Assembly: GCA_013397075.1 (NCBI GenBank)
Contig: VWZS01003477.1
Span: 620,001-684,000 of the forward strand
DNA from: Rhabdornis inornatus
Lineage: Eukaryota > Chordata > Aves > Passeriformes > Rhabdornithidae
DNA length: 64,000 nucleotides
Direction: 5' to 3'
Part shown: positions 38,191-51,548 of the stretch, in pieces
Layout: the number at the start of each line of letters is the position of its first letter
Numbering within the stretch: the first letter of the stretch is position 1
Translations under genes and position numbers: made by a program
Notes under the pieces: generated by a model
What the model was told of the DNA's origin: nothing
The model's input: the letters and a program-made list of their open reading frames with translations, nothing else
The model's database searches: none

Positions 38191-38930
38191 CTGTATTATT
38201 CATGTGTGTTCTGCCTAGTTTGCACAGGAGTTGAGGTCAGACTCCCAGTTCTGGGAGATACAAAACATCTGCTTATGCATGTGACTTAGAAATATGTGAT
38301 TTTTCAGCACATTGCAAAATAAGACATAAAATATTGAAGGAGGCTTTTTTTCTGTTTTTTTTTTTGTTTTTTTTTTAATGCCTCTTCTCGTGTGATTGTA
38401 AATTTAGAAATTACAAATTTGTTCCAGATGGGAGGAAAAAAAATCAATCTCACAATTTCTTGTGAGGAAAAAGATGTAGAAAAAGTATTTCAAAATCATG
38501 GTTTCAATGCAGTTAAACTGATCAAGTGCAAACACGCACGACATTTGATTGTTTTCATTAAAATACTCGGACAGAATGATGTTACAAAGGAATCAGCCAT
38601 TGCAGTGAGAAACTGTTATTCAGAAATATTTTGTCAGTTGTATTAATTGAAAATGTGTTAAGTTTTCCTTTAGCAAGGGCCAGATTGATGTCACAAGAGG
38701 ACTATAACCTCAAAAGTTGTGGCTTAATCATAAATAGTACCTTATTTCATAGGAATTGTACCTGTGCTGTGTAGAATGGTCAACGCAAATTTAAATTTGA
38801 AAGTGAGAGTCAGAAGAGTATGTGATAAATCCAAGCCCAGAAAATAACTGAACAACTGTTTAACCTTTTTTTTTTTTAAGCATGTATAACCTCATTACAG
38901 GGATTAATAAGTATTTTGAAGACAGAAGCA

Positions 38931-38949
38931 AATAATAATAATAATAATA
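38931..38949. repeat. AAT trinucleotide microsatellite
   Basis: About six perfect AAT units lie in intron 1. Confidence 0.9.
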
Positions 38950-41048
38950 TGGTTCAAGAGAACTTCTCTTCTCCCAGTCTTTCCCTTGCAGACCTTGTAT
39001 TTTGCGTGTCTTGTTTTTTGTGCTAAGTGAATGTGACCAAACAGTATTTGGCAGGCAAAGAACTGTAGTGATGGAGACAAATATGTTTTATGAGATACTT
39101 GTTTGCATGGTGTGCCTGTATTTCAGTGGCGTATTTTCAGACAAGGTCTCTTTGGCTAGGTTGTGGTACAGACAGCCTTGAGCGCTCATTCTGAATCACT
39201 CCAGCATCTTTGTGCTGGTCTCAAGTGTATATATCTTGTGTGAGAGAAGACATATCCTTGATACTCAGAATTCCATAGAGTAAACTGACCTTTTTAAAGG
39301 AGTCTTTCTTAGCCAGGTAGATGGGGATTCAGCATTCTGAATCAGACCTGGAACAGACCCATCTTTTATTAATATAATGTCTTCTGATTTACTGCAGGAA
39401 GACACTGAAATGATTAAGTGTACCAGCAGTCTGCATAAAATGCCTGGGTGACCTCCGAAGCACTATGATAAATATCAAAGAAAAAATTTTAAACCTGTAT
39501 GATCAGCTTAAGGAAAATTAAGGCCATATCTCAGTTTGTTGGAAATGCTTTTAAAGTAGGAAGACAGGTAGTGCTTGCAGAGTGGCAGAAGATCTAGGTC
39601 ACATATTTTTCCATATGACCTAAAATGAATGAATATGCTGGGTGGAAAGTATCTTTCCACTGGAGTTTGCTTTGCAGTATTTCTCCTTGGTGGTCTTCCG
39701 AAAAGAAAGCATAGGTAGATAATATAAACAGCTAATTGACCATTCTAAATGATAATCTTGTCTGTTCTCTTTAGGGATGTTTACATGTGTACCATCTCTT
39801 TTGTTCTGCTTATTCCAAGAAAGAAGCAATACACACATAGATAGAGATCCTGAAAAAAATTAACATCTTCTGATAGCAAGTGTCTTACTAAAATTCCTTT
39901 GTAGTGCTATTGTACCTTTTATTACAAGATCTCAAAGCACTTAAGAAATATTCGCTAACTAAGCCTCACATCTCTCTGCAGAGAAGTGTGATTTGAACCA
40001 AATGCAAGCACAGCAGACGAGACACTGAAATTGGCTGGACATATTGTCATTAAAATCCTTAAGGAATTAACTTCGTTGTGTAATCTGTATGTAAAACATT
40101 GTTAATCTCAGGTGGTTCAAGAGATGATGTGGGGCAGAGGCTGCCCACAGATTACTCCTATTCAGCCTTTGGGTTTTTTTGCGGGGTGGGGCTGGAGGTG
40201 AGGCTGGCTATTCAACTTGCTCTGCCTGGGCTGTTAAGCATTACCTCCAGTCTGCCCTGTCTCACCTATTGACTCGCTGTTGCTATCCACAAAGATATGG
40301 GAAATGTGTGGACATTGCCAGAAGGTGTGAATGAACCCAGGTGCTACCCCCTTGGTGGAGCAGGAACAACTTAACTCCACTTAGGTCCCAACTTCTGCTG
40401 TCCAAGATAAGAATCACAGCCTGGGGTAGCTCTGGCCCTTCTTGGTGTTGCAAGGGGCACTGTCCTCAGCCTGTGCCTACCCAGCCACTGCAGAACAAGA
40501 GGTGGGGAGAGGCAGGGTGCATGTTTACATGCTGTACGTAGGCGAGTGCATTTGATGGTAGAGGAAGGGTGATCTGAGTACAGGCTGCTGATGAGGGAGG
40601 AAGGAAGAGACCCAGCTATTTAAATGGTAGAATGTAGGCTGCTGCTCTGGGTGCAGAGTGGGTGATTGCTGCAGCAGCACTTCAAGAGGCATAGCTCCAA
40701 CAAGGCAAGTTGACCTTAAGAGAAAAAAGATGAGGCCATAGACTGGAGATCTGCCTGTGTGCATGCTGGGTTCAGGACATCCTCAGTCTGCAACAGCTGT
40801 TGGAATTATGGACATATTTCTGGACAGAAGGAGGTGTACCTGCACTGTGTAGCATATGTGGCAGAAGTGAAGAATCTCTGGGAAATGTTGAACCTGCTGG
40901 GTGTATACTGTGAAGTTAATCCCAGTGCGAACAGTAGGTGTTTATGCAGAAGAACCAGGCATTCAGCAGCCTGGACAAGTACCACAAATTCTCACATGCT
41001 GCCTGAAGACAATTTCTGGAAAGAGGGAAAAATGAATGTAGGGTAGCT

Positions 41049-41077
41049 CTAACCTACATGGTGAACATGTAGGTTAG
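41049..41077. repeat. Perfect 12-bp inverted repeat with a 5-nt loop
   Basis: CTAACCTACATG at 41049-41060 pairs exactly with CATGTAGGTTAG at 41066-41077 around the loop GTGAA. It has no surrounding element and is probably a local foldback duplication. Confidence 0.8.
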
Positions 41078-43145
41078 CATGGAGGCTTCCACCCACATGA
41101 CCTACTTGTGGAACAGCTTCTTTTTTGAAATAAACAGCACAGTATCATCCATGCCTGTTTGAGCAGGACGTGTATTTCTGTTGGCTGGAAGAAAGGAAGG
41201 TACAGTTGTCAAGCCCAGATGGAGGCTTTGAAATATGTATGATAGTGGCAGCTGTGTGTGGGAAGAATGAGTTTAAGTGTGTTGAGGAGGAGGAGGAGGC
41301 TTGTTTACTGTGCTACTGTCTTCTTGTAGCTGCAGAATTGAATGAGGAGAGAAATGCGGAATGTGTTTCATGTCCGTGGATTATTGATTCACTGTGCTGG
41401 ACAATTTTTTTCTCCCAATATTCATTATTTGTTTGAAAATTCATAAAGGATCAGTGATTTGCAGTGAAAGAGATTGCAAAGACATACCATCCGTATTTTG
41501 ACAGTCCTGGATCAAGCCCCTGATATCCTGAACTGGGCCCTTCTGCCTGAAGGATCCCTCTTGAAAGCTGGGCTGAGGCAGCTGTGTGCATGCTTTGGAG
41601 AGGAATGCATTGTCCTGTCAGCTTTTCTGATGTTGAATTTTGTGTGTGCCCTCCTTATTAGTGTATTTTGTAGTCTGTGGTTCTGTAAGTGGTTAAGCCT
41701 ATGTATGACTAGTGTTTGGGTGTCAGGGCCATGGTTTTTTGCTGCTGTTGTCACTGGTTGGCAGTGATGCTCGGGGTGGCTGCAGGTGAGATCTGGCTGA
41801 AGGCAGTGGTGTCATTCATCCTCTTCCTCATGGGGAAACAGGGTGGTCAGAGACAGATCGCTGAGGCCTCCCAGCCAAGCCCTGCCTACAGGCAGTCTGC
41901 TGTTTGGTTCCTGGGGTGCCTGCCTTCCTCTCTCCCTGCTTGGAAGGGCAACCTGTGGTGCTGATCTGGGGCAGCCTGTGAGGAGATCCAGCTCTCATAG
42001 CTGTGGAGTGCAACCCCTCTTTTCAGGACAAAAGGCAATGCCAACCCTAGCCAAAAGGTTTAGTGATTTGTAAGAGACTATATGTATATGTACTTAAAAT
42101 TATAAAAGAGAGGAGGATGTGCCATACACAACAAAAAGTATTGCATTTATGTAGTGAAGCGGATAGTGTCAAGTTAATTCACATCCTCCTTTGGATTTTA
42201 TGTTTTCTTAAGAATTTTGTTTACAGCTTTCAGTCATCTCATTAATTAACACTTTTCTGTGGGGAGAATAAGGGTTCACGCTTTTTTCTTTTTCTCACAG
42301 AGTTTTCTAAGCATATTTTATTATGTATACATTTTTTGCATTCCCATGCCAGAGCTTGAAATCAGTATTTTCTGAATAATTCCCTAGTATTTCTTTGAGC
42401 TATGTGGCCTAAAAAGCTCTTCGACTTAAATGATCTAAAAGGAAAGTCTGAAGATCTAATGTTTTCTGTTAGAAAAAATATCAATAAGGCATGAACGCTA
42501 ATAACTTCTAGAATCAGAAGCCGTTTTAGTGTCAGGTGTTTTACTTTGTGCTAGTGCTTAGTTTGTCTTGTGCTGTCCTGAGAGCCTTTGCTCTTACACT
42601 CAGATAAGGTGTATCTTCCTCTGCAGAATGCCAGTTAATGTAGTGGATGGCTTCCAGATACACCTGATCTTGAGAGTGGCTGCTATTTTAATCTGTAATC
42701 ATATGACAGTGACTTCCGTATTTTTATCGGTTGAATGTCTACATGTTAAGTCATTAATCTGATTTGAGCTTTAAGCTTGCAGCTATCAGGCTTCTATTAT
42801 AAACATCCTTCCTTCCCTCTTCATTTTCTTGTGGGTCTGTGAACAAACTGTGCTTCAGACCTTTGCCATTCATGGGGTATGTCCAAGCATTTTATGAAGA
42901 ACCACAGCCACAAAAGGAAGCAATACTGGTATTTATCCTTGGTATGACTTTTCCACGGCTTTAATTTTCTCACCTCAGCTGTGATGTGGACAACAGTGTA
43001 AAGAGCCAGCGTTAGGAGGTCATCAAATGTTTCATATGGCCAGTTCTCAGAAAATTGCATAAGTCTCTAAAATTCAGTTTTCTTGAAGTAATGAAAGGCA
43101 CTGAATTGATCAAAGTGTAGAACCATCAAAAAGTGAAATTTACAA

Positions 43146-43200
43146 GTGTTTGTGTTGGACAAACACAACATCTTCACAACACTTCAAACAGAAGATGTTG
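43146..43200. repeat. Two overlapping or adjacent small hairpins
   Basis: GTGTTTGT and ACAAACAC (within 43146-43166) form an 8-bp stem. CAACATCTTC (43166-43175) and GAAGATGTTG (43191-43200) form a perfect 10-bp stem with a 15-nt loop. The two stems share one base at 43166. Confidence 0.65.
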
Positions 43201-44501
43201 CTGCAAATGGAGTGTGAAAAAATTATCTGCTTAATTAGTAGTAAACAATCATGGCAGCAAAAGAATTTTAGGTGTTTATATTCTATTAATCATAGTCCAG
43301 ATTTGCTTCTGACAATTTTACTTTGAAAATTAGGCTCCTTTTATTATTGTTCTACTCTTTTCCAAATGAGGATGTAACTTTTTTCCTGCTTGAATTTCTA
43401 TGCGTTCTTCCTCCAGTTTTAAGGCCTCTAGCTTGCACCTTGTGCTGCCATTTACATCTTAGCAATACAAGTACACGTCGTTATCATCGGATAGTGCTCG
43501 CATCTTGTCTTCACTTTGTATGTAGACGTGGAGGAGATTGAAGGTTCAAGACATAGCCTTTATCCAGCCTTGGTCTAATTTCTTTCTTCCATGAAGCAGA
43601 TACCATTTAGAAATACCTGTTCAATCTGATAAACAGGCAAGCTGAAGCACTCATTTAAATCTTTGCACTCCTTGTCAAGGTCTATAACTGAAAATATTTT
43701 TTTTTCCGTGATAGAATTATCATATGGGCATTGCTTTATCAGCAAGAAGCAGATGTAAGTGGTGTTTATTTAGAAGTGTGCATGTCTATATTTAAGTATG
43801 AGCATTCAAGAGATGTCTATAGGAGAGGGAGATAATCAAATCATGAAGAATTTCTGCCAACTGACTTCTATCAAGGTTGAAAGGGTTATTTCATGAGTCT
43901 TGCTCAGTCAAGAGTTTTGACTGTGTTCTTCCAGAATGTCCTGAGCTTTAAGATGTCATACAGGGCGTAAACTCTCTGGGCTTCAGTTTATCTATAAAAT
44001 TCACAATAAAAGTAGCTATTGTTACTTCCCTGGATGATGTCTTCAGGTAAAATATCATTTTCCACTGCTTTGTACCTTTGGCTATGAATTCTGGTAGGTT
44101 TCCTTTTCAGTTTCTTTTAAAGTCCTACCTGTAAATGTTAAACGATTGTAGACTCTTCTGAAATACTAGCTGTCATTTTTCTTTACAGTTTCTTCATATA
44201 AATCAGTAATACAGTGTTTTTAAACTACATTAGAGAGTATTTGTTGCCTTAGTATATAGGATATTTTATTAAATGTTATGAACATCAAGGAAAAAATTAA
44301 TAAAAGAAAAACAAACCAGCAGCCTAATTTTACCTGGCAGTATGTAGAGGAATCGGTTATGGCCCTTCAGTGCGGCTTATCTGAAAGTCCTTCATGTAGA
44401 CTTTTTCTATGCCTTCATGCGCCAAATGCTTAGAAAAATAATTTTTTTTCAGAAACTTTGCTGTGGTTAAAGTTCAGTAACCACCAGCAGTAGTAGAGTG
44501 C

Positions 44502-45078
44502 TGTCATGATTTAACCCTGGCCAGCAACAGAACACCACGCTCATTACCTTGTGGTGGGATGGGGGTGAGGATCAGGAGAGTAAAAGTGAGAAAACCCGTG
44601 GGCTGAGGTAAGGCAGTTCAATAGGAAAAGCAAAAGCCATGCACATAAGCAAAGCGAAACAAGGAGTTTGTTTGCCATTTTGCCTGGGCAGGCAGGTGTT
44701 CAGCCATCTTCAGGAAAGGAGGGCTCCGTCACACATCACAGTTACTTGCAAAGACAGACATCATCACTCCAAACATCCCTCTCTTCCTTCTTTTTCCCTC
44801 TGCTTTATATAAGGAGCATGATACTGTATGCTGTAGAATAGCCGTTTGGTCTCTTTGGATGAGCTGTCCTGGCTGAGTCTCCTCCCAACTTCTTGTTTAC
44901 CCCCAGCTTCCCCACTGGTGGGGCAGTGTGAGAGGCAGAAAAAGCCTGGACTTGGTGCAGACACTGCTCAGCAATAATTTAAATGTCTATTTCCAACACT
45001 TTTCAGTACTAATCTAAAACATAGTCCCATATTAGCTACTGTGAAGGAAAATTACTTTATCCAATCATATACAGCACA
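44502..45078 (-). mobile_element. Solo LTR of an avian endogenous retrovirus, antisense
   Basis: The + strand starts TGTCATGATTTAACCCTGG, the reverse complement of the terminus of a widespread avian LTR family that ends in a GGTTAAACCATGACA-type sequence. Further family words are CCAGCAACAGAACACCACG, GGGATGGGG, CCAACTTCTTGTTTACCCC, GGGCAGTGTGAGAGGCAGAAAAA and AAAACATAGTCCCATATTAGCTACT. On the minus strand a TATA box (CTTATATAAAG) lies at about 44803-44813, and the expected ATTAAA poly(A) signal has decayed to ATTGAA near 44621. The right end is degenerate (ending AGCACA), so the boundary is approximate. No internal viral genes are attached. It is antisense to AIG1. Confidence 0.85.
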
Positions 45079-46713
45079 GTTAGGAAGCTCAGAGAACACT
45101 GAATGCATGGGAGATCCATTCGGGGTGTACTGCAGGGCCAAATAAAGGAGGAAGACACCCCTGCCAAACAGGACATGTAGTGAGAATGGTTGAATCTTGT
45201 TTGTGGAGTATATGTGGGCTATATAGAACTGAACTTGTAAGGGGAAAGGTAGAGCAACTGAATTCAGTTCTTTCAGCTGAATTTATCTCTGCAGGCTGAA
45301 ATAGATGTAATTACGGTGCCCTAAACAAGCATTAAGGTTCAAAGTTTTAGCTCTGGTTTTCAGGGCCAATGGTGAGGTATGGCAGACTCCTTTTGAGGAG
45401 TGGACATGTCCCAGGTGTTAAACTGGAATACTCCAGTATCCCAAGACAAACTGAAGTTTTCGGTTCAGTTGTTACCAGCAACAGAGAAAATAACTTTGGT
45501 TAACGTCTGTATCTTGCCTCTTACATTTGAATTGATAGAAGACTCAACTAAGTGAAAAGAGAATTTCGTCCTAGTTTGTTACTGACTTGTCTATATTGCA
45601 CACAGATATGAGCAACCACCTATGGGAATTCAAATCCTTAAATTATTCTCCCAGCTGATAAGCCCTTTCATAACATACCTTTAGCTGTTGGAAAGACTAT
45701 CTGCAAAACTTTAATAAGCTTTTACAAGAAATTACATTAGTGCTGCATTTCATATGCAACTTGCCCGGCTGATACTGAAGTGGTAATTTTTTTACCAACA
45801 TTGTCCATCTTGGTTAAAAGCTGAATTGGTGTTAGTTTGCTGCTGACACTAGTGACACTAGCAAGGTGGATCCAGGGAAAAATTCCATAGTGAGGACCTC
45901 ACCAAAGAATGGATAGTATTCCTTGAATGTGAACCAGAAGTTTGACGTGGTATGACTAAGAGTTCTTTGTATGATTGAAAAACAGTGGACTGTAAAATTA
46001 CATAGGAATGACAAAGCTGTTTGTTTCGATGTCTTTCCATTTCGTGGAGATAGAAACAGATTTTGAACAGTCACTAAACATTTAAAAGGCAGTTCTGGTA
46101 TGTAAGTGTGTATGTAAAAACTTCCTGATCTGTTTAAACAGAAAATGGCAATGAAAGAATCGGTAAGGTATGTGCCTAAACATGCACAGATAACTCTTCT
46201 TTATTCTAATGAGTGAGTTGAACCTGTCAGGTGCAGATCTTGCAATCACAGAATGATTTCCATATTTACATGGGTGACAACTTGGATAGGGTTTGAATTT
46301 TTTTTTTATTGTTCTATATAAACATATAAAATAGCAACCGAGTTCTACTGAATACCTATTAGTTAGTTACAGTCTAGTATGCAATTTTACACTCAAATCT
46401 TCAGTTGGTCTTTGTCCCCAAGTCCTTTTTTTGCACTCTGAGTAACGTGTTTGAAGTCTTACCAGCAGGAAGACACACAAGGCGAAGTACTATTGAAGCA
46501 GTGTCTATTCACCAGAATCCTCATGTGTAGCTTAAACCTGTAATGACCATAAGAAAAGTCCTTCAGTAGATCTTGCAAATAGTTCAGAAGTGTTTAAAAT
46601 TTTGTGATGAGCTGGAGTCATTCAAGAGATACGTGAATTTCACAAACAATGAAGAGATTTCATAATCCTTGATGCAACTAATCACCTTCCTTACATGAAG
46701 CCCCAGACAATGT
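45079..46713 (+). other. AIG1: AIG1 intron 1, between the LTR and a CR1 fragment
   Basis: AT-rich sequence. I see no gene, RNA or recognisable repeat beyond a 9-bp tandem duplication (TGACACTAG twice) near 45844. Confidence 0.6.
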
Positions 46714-46900
46714 AATCATAGGATCACTCAAGTTGGAAGTAAGCCATGAGGTCATCTAGTCCAATCCCTTAGTCAGATCATGCTCAACACTGACCTAGGT
46801 TTCCTAGGACTTTGTCTACCTGAATTCTGACTGATAAATTGGAAACCTCCTCTCTTCTACACATCCATCTCTTTCTGTTGTGTTGTGCAGAACTGCTCAA
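46714..46900 (-). mobile_element. Old CR1 LINE fragment, antisense
   Basis: AATCATAGGATCACTCAAG followed by TTGGAAGTAAGCCATGAGG, then CATCTAGTCCAATCCC, is the reverse complement of a CR1 3' end with its terminal repeat at the left. Similarity fades after about 46830-46900. The copy is diverged and strongly 5'-truncated. Confidence 0.75.
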
Positions 46901-49900
46901 TCACATTGTCTGCTAAGAATCTCACTGGTGATAATCCTGTTTGCTGGATATGTGAGAGTGTAACACACTCATAATCCATCATGTATCCCAGTACAGCATA
47001 TTTTCAGGTACTTTTATAAGCATGTACTATGCATCCAGATTTTTCAATAGTTCTTGTTAAATATAGATGGAGACTGTGCTATTGAAGTTTTTAACAGGTA
47101 CCACACCACAGAACTATTTAAAGGTAATGGATAAGCACCAGAATTGGAGTTTCCTTTGGTATTAATTGTTTTTTTGACAACACTGCTCTCCTCTGCAGAT
47201 GCAGAGAAACTATTTCTTGTTATTCCTTAGGTTAGTTCAGTAACTATTTCATTCACACAGAATGAAGAGAAATCAGTTCAGTGAGAAACCAGCTGGGAGT
47301 TAGAAAGTAGGAAAGCTGGTTTTCCTCCTACTCACCTGCGAATAACAATGAGGTGTGGGAGGATAATATCTACTACCTCTAAAATCTTGTAGAGCATAGT
47401 GAAAGGAAACACTAAATCTGGTTTTACTTACTACAGAAAACATACCATTTCTTTAGTATGTAATTTAAATACATAATGTGTTGTTTTAAGCTTTTCTTCA
47501 CATTTGCAACACATCTAAAGATTATGTATTTAGTTCAGAACTGTTGAGAATTCTGCTTGGAGATATTTTAGCATATTCTAGCCTATCACCGGTCATGATA
47601 CTTATCTAAGAAAAATAAAATAAGTGCACTGTTTCAGTCACAGTTTTCTAGTATAATAAAAAATAAGGAGTATAGCAAAAAACAAGATTTCATTTTTTTT
47701 TAGGGGAAGTGTTTGCCATTTTGTTGCTTGGTTTTGGTCTTTACAAGTCTGGTTACCTTCCTGAACTCTGGAGTCCTTTTTTTTCTGCCTGTGGTTGACT
47801 AGGCGGTTGTGTTCAGTGTGATGTTTTTGTAATGCTCACATGGCATCAATGCCTTAGGCCTTATTTCTCTGCAGTTTTCTTCATCAGAAGCTTCATCGAA
47901 AAATGGCAAGTTGTGCAAAACGCAGCAGTCTGCTTACTAAGTATATCTTACCACAAGGAAATTGGGTATTTTTTGTTTTGTCCAGCTACACTGGTGTTTC
48001 CTGTTTTTTTTTCAAGCTGAGTTTAAAGCAGTCGTTTGGATTACAAAACAGTAGATTGCTATGGATTTGTCTGCTTTGCTCTTGGTTGCTCCTCCTGTGC
48101 TATTATGCAACAGTGGAGTTAATAGATGTACTATTTTGCCTTCTTATGAAATAGCCACTGATAGGGAATGTCTCTGTTGTAAATCTTACTCCTCTGTTTT
48201 GATCTAAATAAATACAATGACATGTGAAAAAATTATGTATGCAAAAAATCTCTTTTATTAGTTCTTTAAAAAGATCACCATTAGTAAGAGTAAAGAAATT
48301 AAAATCAGGGAAGCAGACTTCATTTTTTTTGAGATTTTATTAAAGATAGCAATTTACTGGTCTCTCCTTCATGATTTTCTGCTAGTTTTTAAAAAATCAT
48401 AGCTCGATAGAAATATTACAATATATGGACAGTTTATGCTGCTGAATAATGTGCATTGATAAAATTTAGGCTGGTTTATGACAGTTCCATGTAAATCACC
48501 CTTTCCATATGACATTTAGAATCATTTACATAAGAAATGCATAAGAAATTAACAGGACATCTCTCTGATCAGTTTCAAGTTTCTTCAAAAGATGATAATG
48601 GTCTGATAATACCAAAGAGAAAATCCTATCTGAAGCTGTCTGTCTCTGTATTTAGCAGCAAAAGAATTTCTAACTGATTGAGTGCTTCTAAGGGAAAGCA
48701 AACCTTGAACGGTGCATGAGATCCTTTCAGATTCCTTCTCTGATTTCTTGAATTATTTAGAGAGGCAAGAGTCCCTCTAATACTTTCTCCATCTTCAGTC
48801 TGAAAACCTGGGAAGCAGTAATGACAAAAAAACAAAATAAGGGTAGGAAAATGTCTGTAGATAAGCAATTATAATGCTGTTGTAGTACTGTGATATGTAG
48901 ATTGATTAAATTTTTAAAGCTAAATACATTTAAAATACGGACGTCATGGTATGATAGTTATCCTTTTACCATACAAGGTCAATAAACACTTGGTTAAAAT
49001 ATGGCCATTTTTGCTGCAGACTTTTTGTGCTTGCTTTTCAAATTGACTGTGGATTAACATGCTGACCTTGGCATTGATACGGGTGTTGTGATTATAGACA
49101 GGAAATTCCTGAAGTAGTTTATTAGTATATAGTAGTATATTCATTATAATACTACTTTATTGCAATACTGTATCATATTTTGCTTTTAGATGAAGTACAT
49201 GTTTTGACTATGTTCATAGATGGATAAACCGTTCTTGAAAAGAAAACCCTTTGCAGGGAAGCACAATGTATTTTTACTTCATTGCATGTATGCAAGTTGA
49301 TGGTTGGAAGTCAAGAATTTTATGAATCAAACTAGTATTTAAATTGTATTTTCCTTTGAAAGATAATACAATTTCATGTAAAGGCAAACTGTGGTATTCT
49401 AAACTTGGAGTCAATATGCATTTTCTGGGTTATTGTTTTGTTTCAGTGTTTGCCACTCAAAAGAAGATGTTTGCCTACCTGTATTCAATTTGCCATACTT
49501 GCAGGTGTTATTACCTTTGTTTTTTAGTTACCTATTTTGGAAGCAGATACAAGCAATGCCTGCAGCGAGTCAAATAAAATTTCATGGTTCTCGTAACAAT
49601 TGTCAATGTATTGTAACTGCTACTGCACTAAGGACCTGGTTCTTTGAAATGTAATACTAATTTTGATCACACTGTGGCTGCACATACGCTCCCTAAACAC
49701 ATAAGGAAAACAATTTATCAGAGCACTAGTTCCAGCAGAGTAAGTTAACGCACATCTGTGTGGATTCTGTGGGAGATCACTGCTGAGTGTTATCTCATTA
49801 GACTGAAGGTCATCAGTTAGATTTTCTGGAATTACTCTTGCTGAGTTGGCATCAGAACTAGTAACCAATAATTGCAGGTAACCAATAGAAGGAGTAAAAA

Positions 49901-51530
49901 ATATAATTTGGATGATCCATATAGTCATTTCACAGTTGTCTACTTCTAAAATCCTTCTTGAAGTAGATAGAAGACATTGCCCGAGCTGTAATGGAATGGA
50001 CTTCTGCAGTCAATAGGCTAGGCAGCCAGCCAGTTTGTAATTCAGCGAGACACAATGCATTATCTGTTTTGACAGTCTTCATGGCTAAATAGTCTGGCTC
50101 TTTTAATACCTAACTGCGTTTATAAATAGAAATGAAAAAGTAAAATGGCTGATCTTGACAGCAAACTTTGGATATGGCCAGAGTTCACACATGCTTCTTC
50201 CCTTCAGTGGGAAGAAAAAAGTAAACTGGTTGAGTTAAATGGAACTTGGAAAACATCTCCAGCATGTGTTTTCCTTGAGGTTTCAGTAATGCAGGAAGAA
50301 ATGTGATATTTATGAGCTCTGCAGTGAAACTTGTAAAATATATTGGTTTTTGCACCAAGAAAACAATTATTTTAGTGGCAAAATAATTCACAAGAGAATT
50401 CACGAAGAGGTGTACTTAGAAGAATGGCTGTCCAGTTTGCATGTTGTGTGAAGAAGAATGGGACAGGAAGAAGTAGTCCTTGTTTCTGATTCCTATTTCT
50501 TGCTCCAGATAAAGTATTTTAGCAGATAGTTTTCATGGTGAAATACAGGCAGAAGGCTGGAACATCAGTATAAGTTCCAAAGACATCTGTGGGCTCTCTC
50601 CTATGGTAGCACAACTTACCAGGAAATACTCTTTGATATTGTCAGTAATACACATCTTCTTGAAGACAGGAATTATTATTTCAGTTCAATTTGGGTTGAA
50701 ATGTGTGTAGAAGGTGCATCTATTAACAAGTAATACACTCTGATACTGCATAAAAGTTGATACCAAGAATTTGCCTTTTCCTTCCACCATGTGTTACAGT
50801 AAGCAGTCCCAAAAGTTAAATGCTGGACTCTTAAAGCCCTTCTTGGGCTTCAAGCTGTGAGCACTCATCTCACACAAGAAATTGACTGAGGTCACTTAAA
50901 TTCTGCATGTATTTGCCTTGCAGGAGAGGTTGGGATTCCAGACATACTTCTTTACCTTACTATATCCACTTCATTTTTGCTTTAATTTCCTCTCACTTTA
51001 TGGTCTGCTCCTTGGAAATTAGTGTTGTGTCAGAGCTGTGGTTTCCCCTTTAGCCAGGTATCTAAAAACCCTGTGCAGTGTTGCGCCTGAAGCTCCTGGT
51101 ATGTACAGGAATGATCCAAACCCAGCTTTCCTGAGTGCAAACAGAACAGCCCCTTGTGGTGGCGCTCAAAGTGAGGGTGGACTCAGGTCAGGTGTGCATT
51201 GAGTAGTTGGCTGGATTTCATGATGTGAGGGTGGAAGGGTCCAATCACGGCATGTCCTGTAAAATTTGTAACCAGTCTCTGAGCCAGGATTGTTGCCTGA
51301 TTCAAAGCTAGAGGTTGAAGGTGACCCGGTCTCGCTGTTAGTCAGAACTGGCTGTCTCAAGATGGGCATTCTGATAGGGGCTGCTCAGCAGATCTGCTCT
51401 GGGACTCCAGTGTCAGGTTTCTTGTTGAGTGGTTACAGGTGGTCTGGACTGGAGAGGTTCCTGTGTTTGCAGAGGAGCTGCAATGGGCTACTGCTTGATT
51501 ATAAACAAATGGGCATCCCCTAGAAACCTC

Positions 51531-51548
51531 TAACGTTTATAAACGTTA
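51531..51548. repeat. 18-bp perfect palindrome
   Basis: TAACGTTTATAAACGTTA is its own reverse complement, with no spacer. It contains AACGTT twice. It lies in intron 1 with no motif assignment. Confidence 0.9.

Larger units (their letters stand above)
38191..44501 (+). other. AIG1: AIG1 intron 1, central part
   Basis: AT-rich intronic sequence. It has a T-rich run at about 38345-38379, an AAT microsatellite at 38931-38949, and hairpins at 41049-41077 and 43146-43200 listed separately. A somewhat GC-richer stretch lies at about 40130-40760. Several short frames (for example 40759-41046, 95 codons, and 41170-41436, 88 codons) have no recognisable product. Confidence 0.6.
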
